Shown: positions 52,953 through 61,596 of the stretch, piece after piece
Numbering within the stretch: position 1 is the stretch's first letter
Layout of the letters: each line of letters begins with the position of its first letter
NCBI RefSeq assembly: GCF_000378385.1
Contig: NZ_KB899672.1
Coordinates: 109,243 to 173,242 of the forward strand
Direction: 5' to 3'
DNA from: Paenibacillus daejeonensis DSM 15491
GTDB taxonomy: Bacteria > Bacillota > Bacilli > Paenibacillales > Paenibacillaceae
DNA: 64,000 nt
Notes under the pieces: generated by a model
Databases searched by the model: none
Told to the model about the DNA's origin: nothing
What the model saw: the letters and a program-made list of their open reading frames with translations, nothing else
Position numbers and translations under genes: made by a program

Positions 52953-52977
52953 TCTTCGTGCTTCAATGTAGTAGAAT
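52949..52977 (+). promoter_or_regulatory. Promoter for rplM-rpsI, overlapping the truA stop
   Basis: TTGATC at 52949-52954 and TAGAAT at 52972-52977 are 17 bases apart; the -35 box includes the truA stop codon. Confidence 0.6.
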
Positions 52978-52984
52978 ATAACTT

Positions 52985-53155
52985 GTGCTTTCTTAGTGGC
53001 TATCCCACGGCCCCCAGCTAAGAACAGCGCAAATGCAACAATTTTCAACGGATTTACCCTTACACAATCAATAGTTTAACGGTATAAAAAACCACTAGCA
53101 TGAATTAAACACGATTACGTTGTTTGAATGAATATATGTTTGTTTGAACGAATGA
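52985..53155 (+). ncRNA. Possible L13 leader before rplM
   Basis: A gene-free leader of about 190 bases lies between the promoter and rplM. CTTAG and CTAAG close a hairpin (about 52992-53023) with an inner TGG/CCA pairing and a C-rich loop. A leader RNA regulates rplM in B. subtilis, so an equivalent is expected here, but I could not match its consensus from memory. Confidence 0.4.
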
Positions 53156-53168
53156 AGGAGGATCATCC

Positions 53169-53606
53169 ATGCGTACCACGTATATGGCCAAGCCGAATGA
53201 AGTAGAACGCAAATGGTACATTATCGACGCTGAAGGCAAAACACTTGGCCGTCTGGCCAGTGAAGCTGCCGCTCTGCTTCGCGGTAAGCACAAGCCACAG
53301 TTTACTCCGCATGTTGACACAGGCGATTTCGTCGTGGTCATCAATGCCGAGAAGATCGTACTGACCGGAAACAAAATGAAAGACAAGAAGTACTACCGTC
53401 ACTCGATGCATCCAGGTGGCCTGAAAGTTATTTCTGCTGAAGAACTGCTCGCGAAGTTCCCTGAGCGCGTGATTGAGAAAGCCATCCACGGCATGATCCC
53501 TCACAACCGTCTGGGTAACAAGATCAGACTGAAGCTGAAAGTCTATGCCGGCGCGGAACACCCACATCAAGCCCAAAACCCTGAAGTGTACGAGCTTCGC
53601 GGTTAA
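53169..53606 (+). CDS. rplM: 50S ribosomal protein L13
   Basis: L13 is an early assembly protein of the large subunit. The 145-residue product has [20 protein letters not shown] and the MIPHNRLGN signature. GGAGGATC lies before the ATG. rpsI follows after 19 bases. Confidence 0.97.
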   Translation: MRTTYMAKPNEVERKWYIIDAEGKTLGRLASEAAALLRGKHKPQFTPHVDTGDFVVVINAEKIVLTGNKMKDKKYYRHSMHPGGLKVISAEELLAKFPERVIEKAIHGMIPHNRLGNKIRLKLKVYAGAEHPHQAQNPEVYELRG

Positions 53607-53625
53607 TTAGAAGGAGGACAGTTTC

Positions 53626-54018
53626 ATGGCTCAAGTCCAATACTATGGAACAGGTCGTCGTAAACATTCGGTCGCGCGCGTGCGTCTCGTACCGGGTGAA
53701 GGACGAATCATCATTAATAAACGTGATCTGAACGAATATTTCGGTCACGAAACATTGAAATTGATCGTGAAACAGCCACTTGCGCTGACAGAAACACTGT
53801 CCAAGTACGACATTCTCGTACTGGCTCATGGCGGTGGTACAACAGGTCAAGCGGGTGCAATCCGTCACGGTATCTCCCGTGCATTGCTCAAAGCAGACCC
53901 TGAGTTCCGTCCGGCTCTGAAACGTGCAGGCTTCCTGACACGTGACCCACGGATGAAAGAGCGTAAGAAGTACGGCTTGAAAGCCGCTCGTCGCGCGCCT
54001 CAGTTCTCCAAACGTTAA
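53626..54018 (+). CDS. rpsI: 30S ribosomal protein S9
   Basis: S9 contacts the P-site tRNA with its C-terminal tail, here ending RRAPQFSKR. The 130-residue product starts [28 protein letters not shown] precedes the ATG and a terminator follows. Confidence 0.97.
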   Translation: MAQVQYYGTGRRKHSVARVRLVPGEGRIIINKRDLNEYFGHETLKLIVKQPLALTETLSKYDILVLAHGGGTTGQAGAIRHGISRALLKADPEFRPALKRAGFLTRDPRMKERKKYGLKAARRAPQFSKR

Positions 54019-54029
54019 GATGTTTTCAA

Positions 54030-54058
54030 GCCTCCGGCCTATGGTCGGAGGCTTTTTT
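54030..54058 (+). terminator. Rho-independent terminator after rpsI
   Basis: The stem GCCTCCG/CGGAGGC is followed by TTTTTT. Confidence 0.9.
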
Positions 54059-54090
54059 GTTTGCTGCGATTAAGATGTGCCGCGGAATCG

Positions 54091-54280
54091 CCCGTTGTAA
54101 CGCACCTTTGTTCCTCTATTTGTCTGCATCCCCGCCATCGGCCCGCTGTAACGCACCTTTGTTCCTCTATTTGCCTGCATCCCCGCCATTGGACTGCTGT
54201 AACGTACCTTTGTTCCTCTATTTGCCTGCATCCCCACCATCGGCCCGCTGTAACGCACCTTTGTTCCTCTATTGCCCGGC
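54091..54280. repeat. 51-bp tandem repeat, about 3.7 copies
   Basis: The unit begins TGTAACGCACCTTTGTTCCT and recurs at 54096, 54147, 54198 and 54249, exactly 51 bases apart, with a few substitutions. Because 51 is a multiple of three, several frames stay open on both strands. The predicted peptides are repeats such as APLFLYLPASPP, with no convincing ribosome site, so a gene is not claimed. It lies between the rpsI terminator and the end of the aldehyde dehydrogenase gene. Confidence 0.9.
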
Positions 54281-54382
54281 AAAAACTACTGGTCGTCGGC
54301 TGCTGTCGCACCAGGTGCGGATATTCGTTTCTTAGAATTATCTGCAGGATGACTTTTTGCGTTACTAGAGTACAGACGATGC

Positions 54383-55774
54383 TTACTTCAAAAACTTCTT
54401 GAGCTTCTCCAGTTTATTCCCGTAAGGAGGGAAGGCGAGGCCTGGCTCCAAGCGGCTGCTCTTCTTGAGCAAGCTCTTGCGATGGGAGAACAGCTCAAAG
54501 CTGTGTCGGCCATGGTAGGCGCCGACACCGGAGGGGCCGACGCCGCCAAATGGCAGATGGTGACTGGCCACATGCATAATCGTGTCATTGATGCAGCCGC
54601 CGCCGAAGCGCACCTCATTCATGACGCGTTCCACATGCTGCTCGTTTTCGGAGAAGAGGTAGAGAGCGAGCGGCTTCGGATGGTGCTCAATTATGGCGAA
54701 GGCATCCTCCAGCTGATCATAGGTCAGGATTGGAAGAATGGGGCCGAACAACTCATCCCGCATGGAGGCGTGATTTATCGTGACGTTATCTAGTAAGGTC
54801 GGCTCGATGTACAGGTCGCTGCGGTCGTGTTGCCCTCCGAAGACAATCTGCTCTGCATCGCTTGTGAGGACTGCCTCCAACCGGTCAAACTGGCGTGCGT
54901 TGACGATCCGCCCGTAATCGGGAGAGTCTTGCGGTACGTCTCCATAAAAGGCAGTAATCGCTTGTTTCATCCGATCCAGCAGCTCATTTTTGACGCTGTG
55001 GTGAACAAGCAGATAATCCGGGGCAATGCAGGTCTGTCCGGTATTGATAAGCTTTCCCCATACGATGCGCTTGGCGGCGATATCCAGCTTGGCTGTTTCA
55101 TCGACAATGACCGGGCTTTTACCTCCGAGCTCCAGGGTGACGGGTACCAGGCGTTTGGCAGCAGCCTCCATAACAATTCGCCCTACCGCTGTACTGCCCG
55201 TAAAGAAAATATAGTCGACGGGGGCATGAATCAGCGCAGACGTTGTCTCACGCTCGCCCTGTACGACGCTGACGAGATCGGAGGCAAAGGTGTCAGCTAT
55301 CAAGTGCTCAATGACAGCAGCCACGCGAGGCGTGCTCTCCGAGGGCTTTACGATGGCACAGTTGCCTGCCGCCAGTGCGCCGATGAGCGGTTCAATGACA
55401 AGCTGGAACGGATAATTGAAGGGCCCGATAATCAGGACAGTCCCATAGGGCTCGTAGCGGATCTCACTGGAAGAGGGCTGAAGCGCTAGCGGGGTACGGA
55501 CCTTCTGGGGCTTGGCCCATTTGCGGAGATGCTTGACGGTGTAATCAATGCTCCGCAGCACAATCAGAATCTCGGTAAGATACGTCTCAGTTTCGTTTTT
55601 GCGCAGGTCTTGATACATCGCCTGGGTAATATTCGGTTCAAATCGCGTAATCGCTTGCTTCAAGCGTTGGAGCTGTTCAATTCGGTAGGAGAGGTCGCGG
55701 GTACGACCCGTATCAAAAAATTGCTTGTGCCGTTGCACAATGCCGTCAATCTGCCCGTTCATTGCTGAGCTCAT
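54383..55774 (-). CDS. Aldehyde dehydrogenase, class 3 type
   Basis: This NAD(P)-dependent enzyme oxidises aldehydes to acids. The 463-residue product has the general base Glu in VTLELGGKSPV, the catalytic Cys in NTGQTCIAPDY, and the NAD-binding segment IIGPFNYPFQL with FFTGSTAVGR. It ends in a basic C-terminal region like membrane-associated members of class 3 (YwdH-like). The ATG at 55774 has AGGAGG about 8 bases upstream; an earlier in-frame start at 55867 lacks one. It is a single gene, convergent with rpsI and divergent from cysH. The substrate is unknown. Confidence 0.93.
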   Translation of the reverse strand: MSSAMNGQIDGIVQRHKQFFDTGRTRDLSYRIEQLQRLKQAITRFEPNITQAMYQDLRKNETETYLTEILIVLRSIDYTVKHLRKWAKPQKVRTPLALQPSSSEIRYEPYGTVLIIGPFNYPFQLVIEPLIGALAAGNCAIVKPSESTPRVAAVIEHLIADTFASDLVSVVQGERETTSALIHAPVDYIFFTGSTAVGRIVMEAAAKRLVPVTLELGGKSPVIVDETAKLDIAAKRIVWGKLINTGQTCIAPDYLLVHHSVKNELLDRMKQAITAFYGDVPQDSPDYGRIVNARQFDRLEAVLTSDAEQIVFGGQHDRSDLYIEPTLLDNVTINHASMRDELFGPILPILTYDQLEDAFAIIEHHPKPLALYLFSENEQHVERVMNEVRFGGGCINDTIMHVASHHLPFGGVGPSGVGAYHGRHSFELFSHRKSLLKKSSRLEPGLAFPPYGNKLEKLKKFLK

Positions 55775-55885
55775 GGGGGAGCCTCCTATAATTGGATGGT
55801 TTTGTTCTAGTGTAGCAGTTCGATTTGGTCGATGCCACATCAGGAGCGAATGCAGGTACATGGGCATAAGATACCAATAAAAACA

Positions 55886-55914
55886 TTGAACTCTTGAGTA
55901 AGAAGACGTATAAT
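55886..55914 (+). promoter_or_regulatory. SigA-type promoter for cysH-sat
   Basis: TTGAAC at 55886-55891 and TATAAT at 55909-55914 are 17 bases apart, 52 bases before the cysH start. No S-box structure was seen in this short leader. Confidence 0.72.
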
Positions 55915-55965
55915 ATTTAAAGCATATAAATTTACTAGGAATTCTTATTAACGGAGGTCATTCCA

Positions 55966-56658
55966 ATGAATCTGTTTGAGAAAGAAGCGTTGATTGAGCA
56001 AAAGGCGGTCGAATTGGAGAGCGCATCGCCAGAGGCGATCTTGAAATACGCGGTCGAAACGTTTCCCAATATTACATTTGCCTGCAGCTTCGGTGCAGAG
56101 GATGTTGTCATTGTTGATATGCTCCAGAAAATCAGCCCTGGCACGGATATTTTTTACCTGGATACGGATTTTCATTTCAAAGAAACCTACGAGACGCGCG
56201 ATAAGATGGCCGAGCGTTACGGCATTAAATTTGTTGAGGTCAAGCCTGAGCTGACACCGGTCGAGCAAGCCGAGCAGCATGGAGAAGAGCTGTGGAAGAG
56301 TGATCCAAACCTCTGCTGCAATATCCGCAAGGTCCAGCCGCTGACTCAGATTCTGTCCAAATACGAGGCCTGGATTACAGGGATTCGCAGAGATCAGGCG
56401 CCAACGCGGGCGAATGCCAAGAAAATCGAGTACGATACCAAGTTCGGACTGGTGAAGTTCAATCCAATCGCCGATTGGACCCAGGAAGACGTATGGAACT
56501 ATATTCGGACCAACAATGTGTTCTATAACCCGTTGCATGACAATCATTATCCAAGCATTGGCTGCGAGTACTGCACCCGTCAGGTTATGCCGGGCGAAGA
56601 TCCGCGTGCGGGACGCTGGTCGGGCAACGACAAGACAGAGTGCGGACTGCATAAATAA
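55966..56658 (+). CDS. cysH: Adenylylsulfate (APS) reductase, thioredoxin-dependent
   Basis: This enzyme reduces APS or PAPS to sulfite in assimilation. The 230-residue protein has the PP-loop-like SFGAEDVVIVDML and the C-terminal catalytic ECGLH motif. Two Cys pairs (NLCCNIRK and CEYCT) are the ligands of a [4Fe-4S] cluster, which marks enzymes that accept APS directly. sat follows after 48 bases, so the pair turns sulfate into sulfite; no APS kinase gene is present here. GGAGGT lies 9 bases before the ATG. Confidence 0.93.
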   Translation: MNLFEKEALIEQKAVELESASPEAILKYAVETFPNITFACSFGAEDVVIVDMLQKISPGTDIFYLDTDFHFKETYETRDKMAERYGIKFVEVKPELTPVEQAEQHGEELWKSDPNLCCNIRKVQPLTQILSKYEAWITGIRRDQAPTRANAKKIEYDTKFGLVKFNPIADWTQEDVWNYIRTNNVFYNPLHDNHYPSIGCEYCTRQVMPGEDPRAGRWSGNDKTECGLHK

Positions 56659-56706
56659 TCGATTGGCCCTTACTAACACTAGTATGTACAGGAGGCATTT
56701 GATCAT

Positions 56707-57873
56707 ATGAGTACGATTCAGCCACATGGCGGCTTACTGGTCAACCGGGTAGCCGAAGGGGAAGCACGGGAAGCATTGCTGGCCGAGACATCATCCTTGA
56801 AGACAATCACGATTAATCCGTGGACGATTTCGGATCTCGACCTGATTGGAGTTGGCGCGTTTTCCCCTCTGACAGGCTTTTTGAACGAAGAGGACTACAA
56901 GTCTGTTATCGACCGGATGCGTCTGGCAGATGGCACAGTATGGAGTATTCCTATTACGCTATCGGTGAGCGAGGGCAAGGCGGCAGAGCTGGCAGTGGGC
57001 GAACGCGCCGCATTGGTCGGTGAAGACGGCGTAACCTATGGCGTCATCGATATCGCGAGCATCTATAAGATCGATCAGCTGTATGAAGCGGAACAAGTGT
57101 TCAAGACGACTGACGAAGCGCATCCCGGCGTCCAGAAGCTCTTGTCACGCTCGGCTACGTATGTAGGCGGAGAGATCACGGTGCTAAATCGTCCGAAGCC
57201 GGAGCGTTTTGAGGATTACTATTTTGACCCAGCGGAGACCCGCAAAATCTTTGCAGACAAAGGCTGGCGTACAATCGTCGGGTTCCAGACCCGCAACCCC
57301 GTGCACCGCGCGCATGAATATATTCAAAAATGTGCGATGGAGGTCGTAGACGCTCTGTTCCTGAATCCGCTGGTCGGCGAGACCAAGTCTGATGATGTGC
57401 CGGCAGGCGTCCGCATGAAGAGCTATGTTGCCCTGTTGGAGAATTACTACCCTGAAGACCGCGTATTTCTCGGTGTATTCCCGGCAGCTATGCGCTATGC
57501 GGGTCCACGGGAAGCTATTTTCCATGCCATGGTTCGCAAAAACTACGGATGCACGCATTTCATTGTAGGACGCGACCACGCTGGCGTTGGCGACTACTAC
57601 GGTACTTATGAAGCGCAGGATCTGCTGCGTTCATTCCCTGCTGAAGATCTTGGCATTACGCCGCTCTATTTTGAGCACAGCTTCTTCTGCAAGTCCTGCG
57701 GCAACATGGCTTCCAGTAAGACATGTCCTCATGACAAGGAGCAGCACCTGACGTTGTCGGGTACGAAGGTCAGAGCGCTGCTGCGTGATGGCGTATGCCC
57801 TCCACCGGAGTTCTCGCGTCCGGAAGTAGCGAAGATTTTGATTGAGGGCATGGCTGAGACCTACGTCCTCTAG
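56707..57873 (+). CDS. sat: Sulfate adenylyltransferase
   Basis: ATP sulfurylase activates sulfate to APS. The 388-residue product has the PUA-like N-terminal domain, the HxxH-type motif [13 protein letters not shown], the loop [20 protein letters not shown], and a zinc site ([20 protein letters not shown]). It is the partner of cysH. A hairpin-rich region follows before cwlD. Confidence 0.95.
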   Translation: MSTIQPHGGLLVNRVAEGEAREALLAETSSLKTITINPWTISDLDLIGVGAFSPLTGFLNEEDYKSVIDRMRLADGTVWSIPITLSVSEGKAAELAVGERAALVGEDGVTYGVIDIASIYKIDQLYEAEQVFKTTDEAHPGVQKLLSRSATYVGGEITVLNRPKPERFEDYYFDPAETRKIFADKGWRTIVGFQTRNPVHRAHEYIQKCAMEVVDALFLNPLVGETKSDDVPAGVRMKSYVALLENYYPEDRVFLGVFPAAMRYAGPREAIFHAMVRKNYGCTHFIVGRDHAGVGDYYGTYEAQDLLRSFPAEDLGITPLYFEHSFFCKSCGNMASSKTCPHDKEQHLTLSGTKVRALLRDGVCPPPEFSRPEVAKILIEGMAETYVL

Positions 57874-57894
57874 TCTTGAACATAAGCGCATAAT

Positions 57895-57986
57895 GAACCG
57901 TCTCGTCCCATAAGATGATAAGGAGAGCAGGGCTGTCCCGCCGGACGCCCTGCAGGCCTTACATTGGGGATCGGGGGCGGTTTTTT
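57895..57986 (+). terminator. Possible terminator of cysH-sat, reaching the cwlD start
   Basis: AACCG near 57896 can pair with CGGTT near 57978, enclosing a stem GCAGGGC (57927-57933) with GCCCTGC (57946-57952), and TTTTTT ends at 57986. The T-run abuts the cwlD start at 57990, so the structure could also mask its ribosome site. Confidence 0.5.
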
Positions 57987-57989
57987 GTG

Positions 57990-58784
57990 ATGAAGCGCTG
58001 GCAACGAAGGAAACGGCTGATCGTCTGGCTTAATCATCGAGGGGCGCTGCGACTGGGGATCGCCGTTAGTACCGTGGTGTTAACGCTGCTGCTCTTGTCA
58101 CAGGAGATGCCTACCTCGCGAACGTGGTCCTACTGGACGCTGCCTTTATCGGGCAAAGTCATAGCGATTGATGCGGGACATGGCGGCGTCGATGGAGGTG
58201 CGCTCAGCAAGCAGGGATTAATTGAGAAGGATCTTAATCTGGCCATCGCTCTGCAGCTCAGAGACTATCTCCAAGAAGCAGGGGCGCTTGTCTACCTGAC
58301 AAGAGAAGGTGACTATGATCTGGCGCAGGAGGGGACCCGGGGCTACAGCCGACGCAAGACCGAAGATTTGCTGGAGCGGGCGAAGCAGGTTAAGGAAAGA
58401 GAAACGGATCTTCTTATCAGTATCCATATGAATAGTATCCCGCAGACCCGTTGGTCAGGGGCCCAGACATTCTACTACCCCAACCATCCGGACAATGAGG
58501 TGCTGGCATATTTCATTCAGGAGGAGCTCAGACGCAATCTGGAGAATACGAACCGGCTTGCTGGCGAGGTCAATACGGTCTATCTGCTCAAAGCGATCGA
58601 GGAAATTCCTACCGCTCTGGTAGAGGTCGGTTTTCTCTCGAATCCGAGCGAAGCGCAGAGACTTGGTGATCCGGCGTATCAGAAGCAGGTGGCCGCTTCT
58701 ATTTATCAAGGCATTATGCGATATGTCTCCGGTGAGAAAGCGCCTGGCCTGATCGGCTCAGGAAGGCAGGAAAGTGGATCTTGA
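57990..58784 (+). CDS. cwlD: N-acetylmuramoyl-L-alanine amidase CwlD
   Basis: CwlD removes peptide side chains from spore cortex peptidoglycan so that muramic-delta-lactam can form, which germination enzymes recognise. The 264-residue product has a basic N-terminus and one membrane segment (about residues 20-38), then the Amidase_3 zinc-site motifs IDAGHGGVDGGA, ISIHMNSI and the Glu of LVEVGFLSNPSEAQ. The ATG at 57990 gives a normal signal-anchor start, but its ribosome site (GGGGGCGG) is weak; an in-frame ATG at 57915 is possible. The order cwlD-salA-gerD-kbaA-pdaB matches B. subtilis. Confidence 0.88.
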   Translation: MKRWQRRKRLIVWLNHRGALRLGIAVSTVVLTLLLLSQEMPTSRTWSYWTLPLSGKVIAIDAGHGGVDGGALSKQGLIEKDLNLAIALQLRDYLQEAGALVYLTREGDYDLAQEGTRGYSRRKTEDLLERAKQVKERETDLLISIHMNSIPQTRWSGAQTFYYPNHPDNEVLAYFIQEELRRNLENTNRLAGEVNTVYLLKAIEEIPTALVEVGFLSNPSEAQRLGDPAYQKQVAASIYQGIMRYVSGEKAPGLIGSGRQESGS

Positions 58785-58820
58785 AATGAAAGTGCGGGGC
58801 GGGAGACGAGGGTAGATTTG

Positions 58821-58829
58821 TGCTATAAT
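58821..58829 (+). promoter_or_regulatory. Extended -10 promoter before salA
   Basis: TGCTATAAT is an extended -10 box. No good -35 is seen, which such promoters tolerate. It lies about 65 bases before the salA start. Confidence 0.5.
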
Positions 58830-58894
58830 ATACGCATTGTGGACTGCACAAGTCTGAACCAATCGAACCTTTGCAAAGGTGTGTGAATACGTTT

Positions 58895-60013
58895 ATGTTA
58901 ACCCGAGAGCAAGTGTTGGAAGCGATACAGCCTTTTACGGAAGCGGGGCAAGAGGAAGACGCCCCCAAGCAAGTCGTCCAGATTCGTGACGTCATGGTGA
59001 AGGACAGTCAGGTGTCCATGACTGTGCTGACGGATAGTGACGAGGCCCAGCCGCCGCTTGAGGCGGCTCTGCGAGACGCTCTGGAGCGGATCGGTGCAGA
59101 ATCTGCTCATCTGCGGTTTCGTCCCTTAACTACTCAAGCGGCGACGGGTGCTGCCCAGACCGCCAATCCTGCCGGAGCTGCTAGCGGCCAAGCCCCTACA
59201 GAAGCTCAGCCTGTCAAAGGACATGGAAGCGGCCTTGAGACCCATCCGTTGCTGAATGAGCGCAGTGAAGTAGAGTTCATTGCAATCGCCAGTGGGAAAG
59301 GCGGGGTCGGCAAATCAACGGTAACGGTCAATTTGGCTGCAGCACTCGCCCGCCAGGGGAAACGAGTGGGAATCATCGATGCCGATATCTATGGTTTTAG
59401 TGTGCCTGACATGATGGGGATTGAAGAGCGGCCAGAGGTCGTTGGTGATCGCGTTATTCCGATTGAACGGCATGGCGTGAAGGTAATCTCCATGGGGTTC
59501 TTTGTCGAAGATAATAGCCCGGTGGTGTGGCGTGGTCCAATGCTGGGCAAAATGCTGCGCAACTTCTTCGCAGAAATCGAATGGGGCGAGCTGGATTATC
59601 TGCTGCTTGATCTACCGCCAGGAACCGGTGATGTGGCGCTGGATATTCATCAGATGATTCCACAGAGTAAAGAAATTATCGTTACGACTCCGCATGCAAC
59701 GGCTGCTTTTGTAGCTGCCAGAGCAGGCACCATGGCGATTAAAACCGAGCACCAGATTCTTGGGGTGGTGGAGAATATGGCTTGGTATGAGAATAAAGAC
59801 GGGGAGCGGGATTACATCTTCGGTCGGGGAGGCGGCGGCCGTCTGGCAGAAACGCTGAACGTTGAGCTGTTGGCCCAGATTCCTTTGGGAGCTCCTGATA
59901 ATCATGTGTCCGAGCCCGACTTCTCACCGTCACTCTACAAAGCAGAGACACCGACAGGGCAACTGTATGATGCCATGGCCAGGAGAGTTCTAGAACTGGT
60001 AGCGGAAAAGTAA
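58895..60013 (+). CDS. salA: Mrp/NBP35-family ATPase SalA
   Basis: Mrp-type P-loop proteins are Fe-S cluster carriers; SalA of B. subtilis also affects expression of scoC. The 372-residue product has an N-terminal domain like DUF59 (about 1-75), an Ala/Pro/Gln-rich linker (about 80-115), and the deviant Walker A SGKGGVGKSTVTVN. The expected LPPGTGDVALD is present. The C-terminal CxxC of Fe-S-binding members is not obvious here. It follows cwlD in the B. subtilis order. Confidence 0.9.
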   Translation: MLTREQVLEAIQPFTEAGQEEDAPKQVVQIRDVMVKDSQVSMTVLTDSDEAQPPLEAALRDALERIGAESAHLRFRPLTTQAATGAAQTANPAGAASGQAPTEAQPVKGHGSGLETHPLLNERSEVEFIAIASGKGGVGKSTVTVNLAAALARQGKRVGIIDADIYGFSVPDMMGIEERPEVVGDRVIPIERHGVKVISMGFFVEDNSPVVWRGPMLGKMLRNFFAEIEWGELDYLLLDLPPGTGDVALDIHQMIPQSKEIIVTTPHATAAFVAARAGTMAIKTEHQILGVVENMAWYENKDGERDYIFGRGGGGRLAETLNVELLAQIPLGAPDNHVSEPDFSPSLYKAETPTGQLYDAMARRVLELVAEK

Positions 60014-60030
60014 ACCTGATACAAGCAAAA

Positions 60031-60080
60031 CAAGAGCCTTCGGATGCGTTGCTAAGCATGCCGAGGACTCTTGTTTTTTT
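60031..60080. terminator. Terminator between salA and gerD
   Basis: CAAGAG with CTCTTG, CCTTCGG with CCGAGG and ATGC with GCAT make a long stem, followed by seven T on plus and by AAAA on the other side, so it can serve both converging genes. Confidence 0.8.
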
Positions 60081-60091
60081 GACTGAACGAA

Positions 60092-60802
60092 TTACGTAGA
60101 AGAGCCGCTATCTTCGCCGTTTCCGCTGTTTTCCTGCTCATCGCCACCCGAACCGCCTTCTCCACCTTCGCCAGAGCCATCACCGGATTTCTTCTCTTTC
60201 TCGACCTTCTCATCGGGCTTGGGCTCCAGTTCTTCCTTCACCGCGGTACGCATCAAATCAAGTAATTGCAGCTTTACCAAGGGGCTTTGCATACTTTCCT
60301 GCATAATCGTAGCGACATGCTTGCGGAATTGCGTGCTTTGCAGCACATCCAGAATCATGCGATCCATCTCTGGATTTTGCATGACCTTGATTAAGTCTTC
60401 CTGGTAAGCAGGATCCTTCATCAGTTCTTTATGGATTTCTTTATTTTGCGAATTGACTGATTTGGCAAATTCACCAGCAAAGCGTGGGTCCACCATAAGC
60501 TGCTTAATCACTTTGTCATAATCAGGTGAGACCAGCACCTCTTTAACCGCCATGCGGACTTGCTCTTTATCATTCACCGACAGCATTCCCATACCCATAC
60601 CGCTGCTTTGACCACTGGTGGACATCGCGGACTCTTGGAGCGCTTTTTGGGCATCCTCTGTTTTGAGAATATCAATCACCATGGATTTCATATCCTTGTA
60701 GCTGATCGGCTCGCTGCTGCTGGTGGGCTCGGATCCGCAACTGGCGAGCACGAGCATCATAAGAGCTGTAAGCAAGAGGACGGACCAGCGGTTACACCGC
60801 AT
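60092..60802 (-). CDS. gerD: Spore germination lipoprotein GerD
   Basis: GerD is a lipoprotein of the spore inner membrane required for nutrient germination, where it clusters the receptors. The 236-residue product has a lipobox VLASCG, followed by a helical domain of about 130 residues (IDILKTEDAQKALQES), and a low-complexity tail rich in Gly, Ser and Glu (GEGGEGGSGGDE). AAGGGAG lies about 9 bases before the ATG at 60802. It converges on salA, as in B. subtilis. Confidence 0.92.
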   Translation of the reverse strand: MRCNRWSVLLLTALMMLVLASCGSEPTSSSEPISYKDMKSMVIDILKTEDAQKALQESAMSTSGQSSGMGMGMLSVNDKEQVRMAVKEVLVSPDYDKVIKQLMVDPRFAGEFAKSVNSQNKEIHKELMKDPAYQEDLIKVMQNPEMDRMILDVLQSTQFRKHVATIMQESMQSPLVKLQLLDLMRTAVKEELEPKPDEKVEKEKKSGDGSGEGGEGGSGGDEQENSGNGEDSGSST

Positions 60803-60969
60803 ATGATGAACTCCCTTCTTGAGCAGTCGGCGCCAGCAAACAGCGGACTGCAGGCTGTTGTAATTAGTGCTTAGTATGCTTCATTGTTCACGGGATTATC
60901 ATGGACGCAAAGTAGCTTTTTGTTCTGAAAGTGGTAAAATGAAGGGGATACAGAGGAGGCTGGGATGCG

Positions 60970-61593
60970 GTGAATATTAGGAAATGGTTTTTCCTGTTCT
61001 GGAGTTGCATGGCGGTAGGGGCGGTCGTTACGGCAGTTACCGGTTCGATTATGCAATGGACAGATCAGGAGTTTGGTTTTATGGGGCTAGAAGCCGCCGG
61101 TTTCAATGCGGCGATGATGGCACTGGTGGGGACGATGATCGGGGCATTTAGCCAGATGGGCTTTTTTGCTTATCTCACCCTTAACTATATTGCCTTAAGT
61201 ATTTTGCGCAAAAAATATTTGTGGAATGCCTTGCAAGCTTATACGTCTTTGTTCGCATTGCTTGCGCTGGGGTATATGCTGTATGAAAACCGAGCAAGCT
61301 TCAACAACTGGCTATTCTGGGTGTTGCCTATTGTTCTTGGGCTGATCGCCTTGACGGTAGCCAATATTAAAACCCAACAAACCAATAAAACCGCCTTTGT
61401 ACCGACCATGTTCCTGATGATCGTCGTCACGTTCATCGAAGCATGGCCGGCACTGGGCTCAGAAAATAATGCGACGGCGGTTATTTTCATGTTTGTTCCG
61501 CTTATCGCCTGCAATGCGTACCAGATTCTGATGCTGCATCGTCTGCTGAAGCCTCGTGCGGAAGGTGCTCCTTCCGGAACAGAGGCAGGATAA
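60970..61593 (+). CDS. kbaA: KinB-signalling pathway activation protein KbaA
   Basis: KbaA is an integral membrane protein that helps activate the sporulation kinase KinB. The 207-residue product has about six membrane segments and the family-like regions MQWTDQEFGFMGLEAAGFN and MGFFAYLTLNYIALSILR. GTG is the start, 10 bases after GAGGAGG. It is divergent from gerD, as in B. subtilis, and converges on pdaB. Confidence 0.9.
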   Translation: MNIRKWFFLFWSCMAVGAVVTAVTGSIMQWTDQEFGFMGLEAAGFNAAMMALVGTMIGAFSQMGFFAYLTLNYIALSILRKKYLWNALQAYTSLFALLALGYMLYENRASFNNWLFWVLPIVLGLIALTVANIKTQQTNKTAFVPTMFLMIVVTFIEAWPALGSENNATAVIFMFVPLIACNAYQILMLHRLLKPRAEGAPSGTEAG

Positions 61594-61596
61594 GCA

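Noticed and set aside
54039..54402. Open frames on both strands across the 51-bp repeat
   Set aside because: Open only because the unit is a multiple of three; no ribosome site and no family support.
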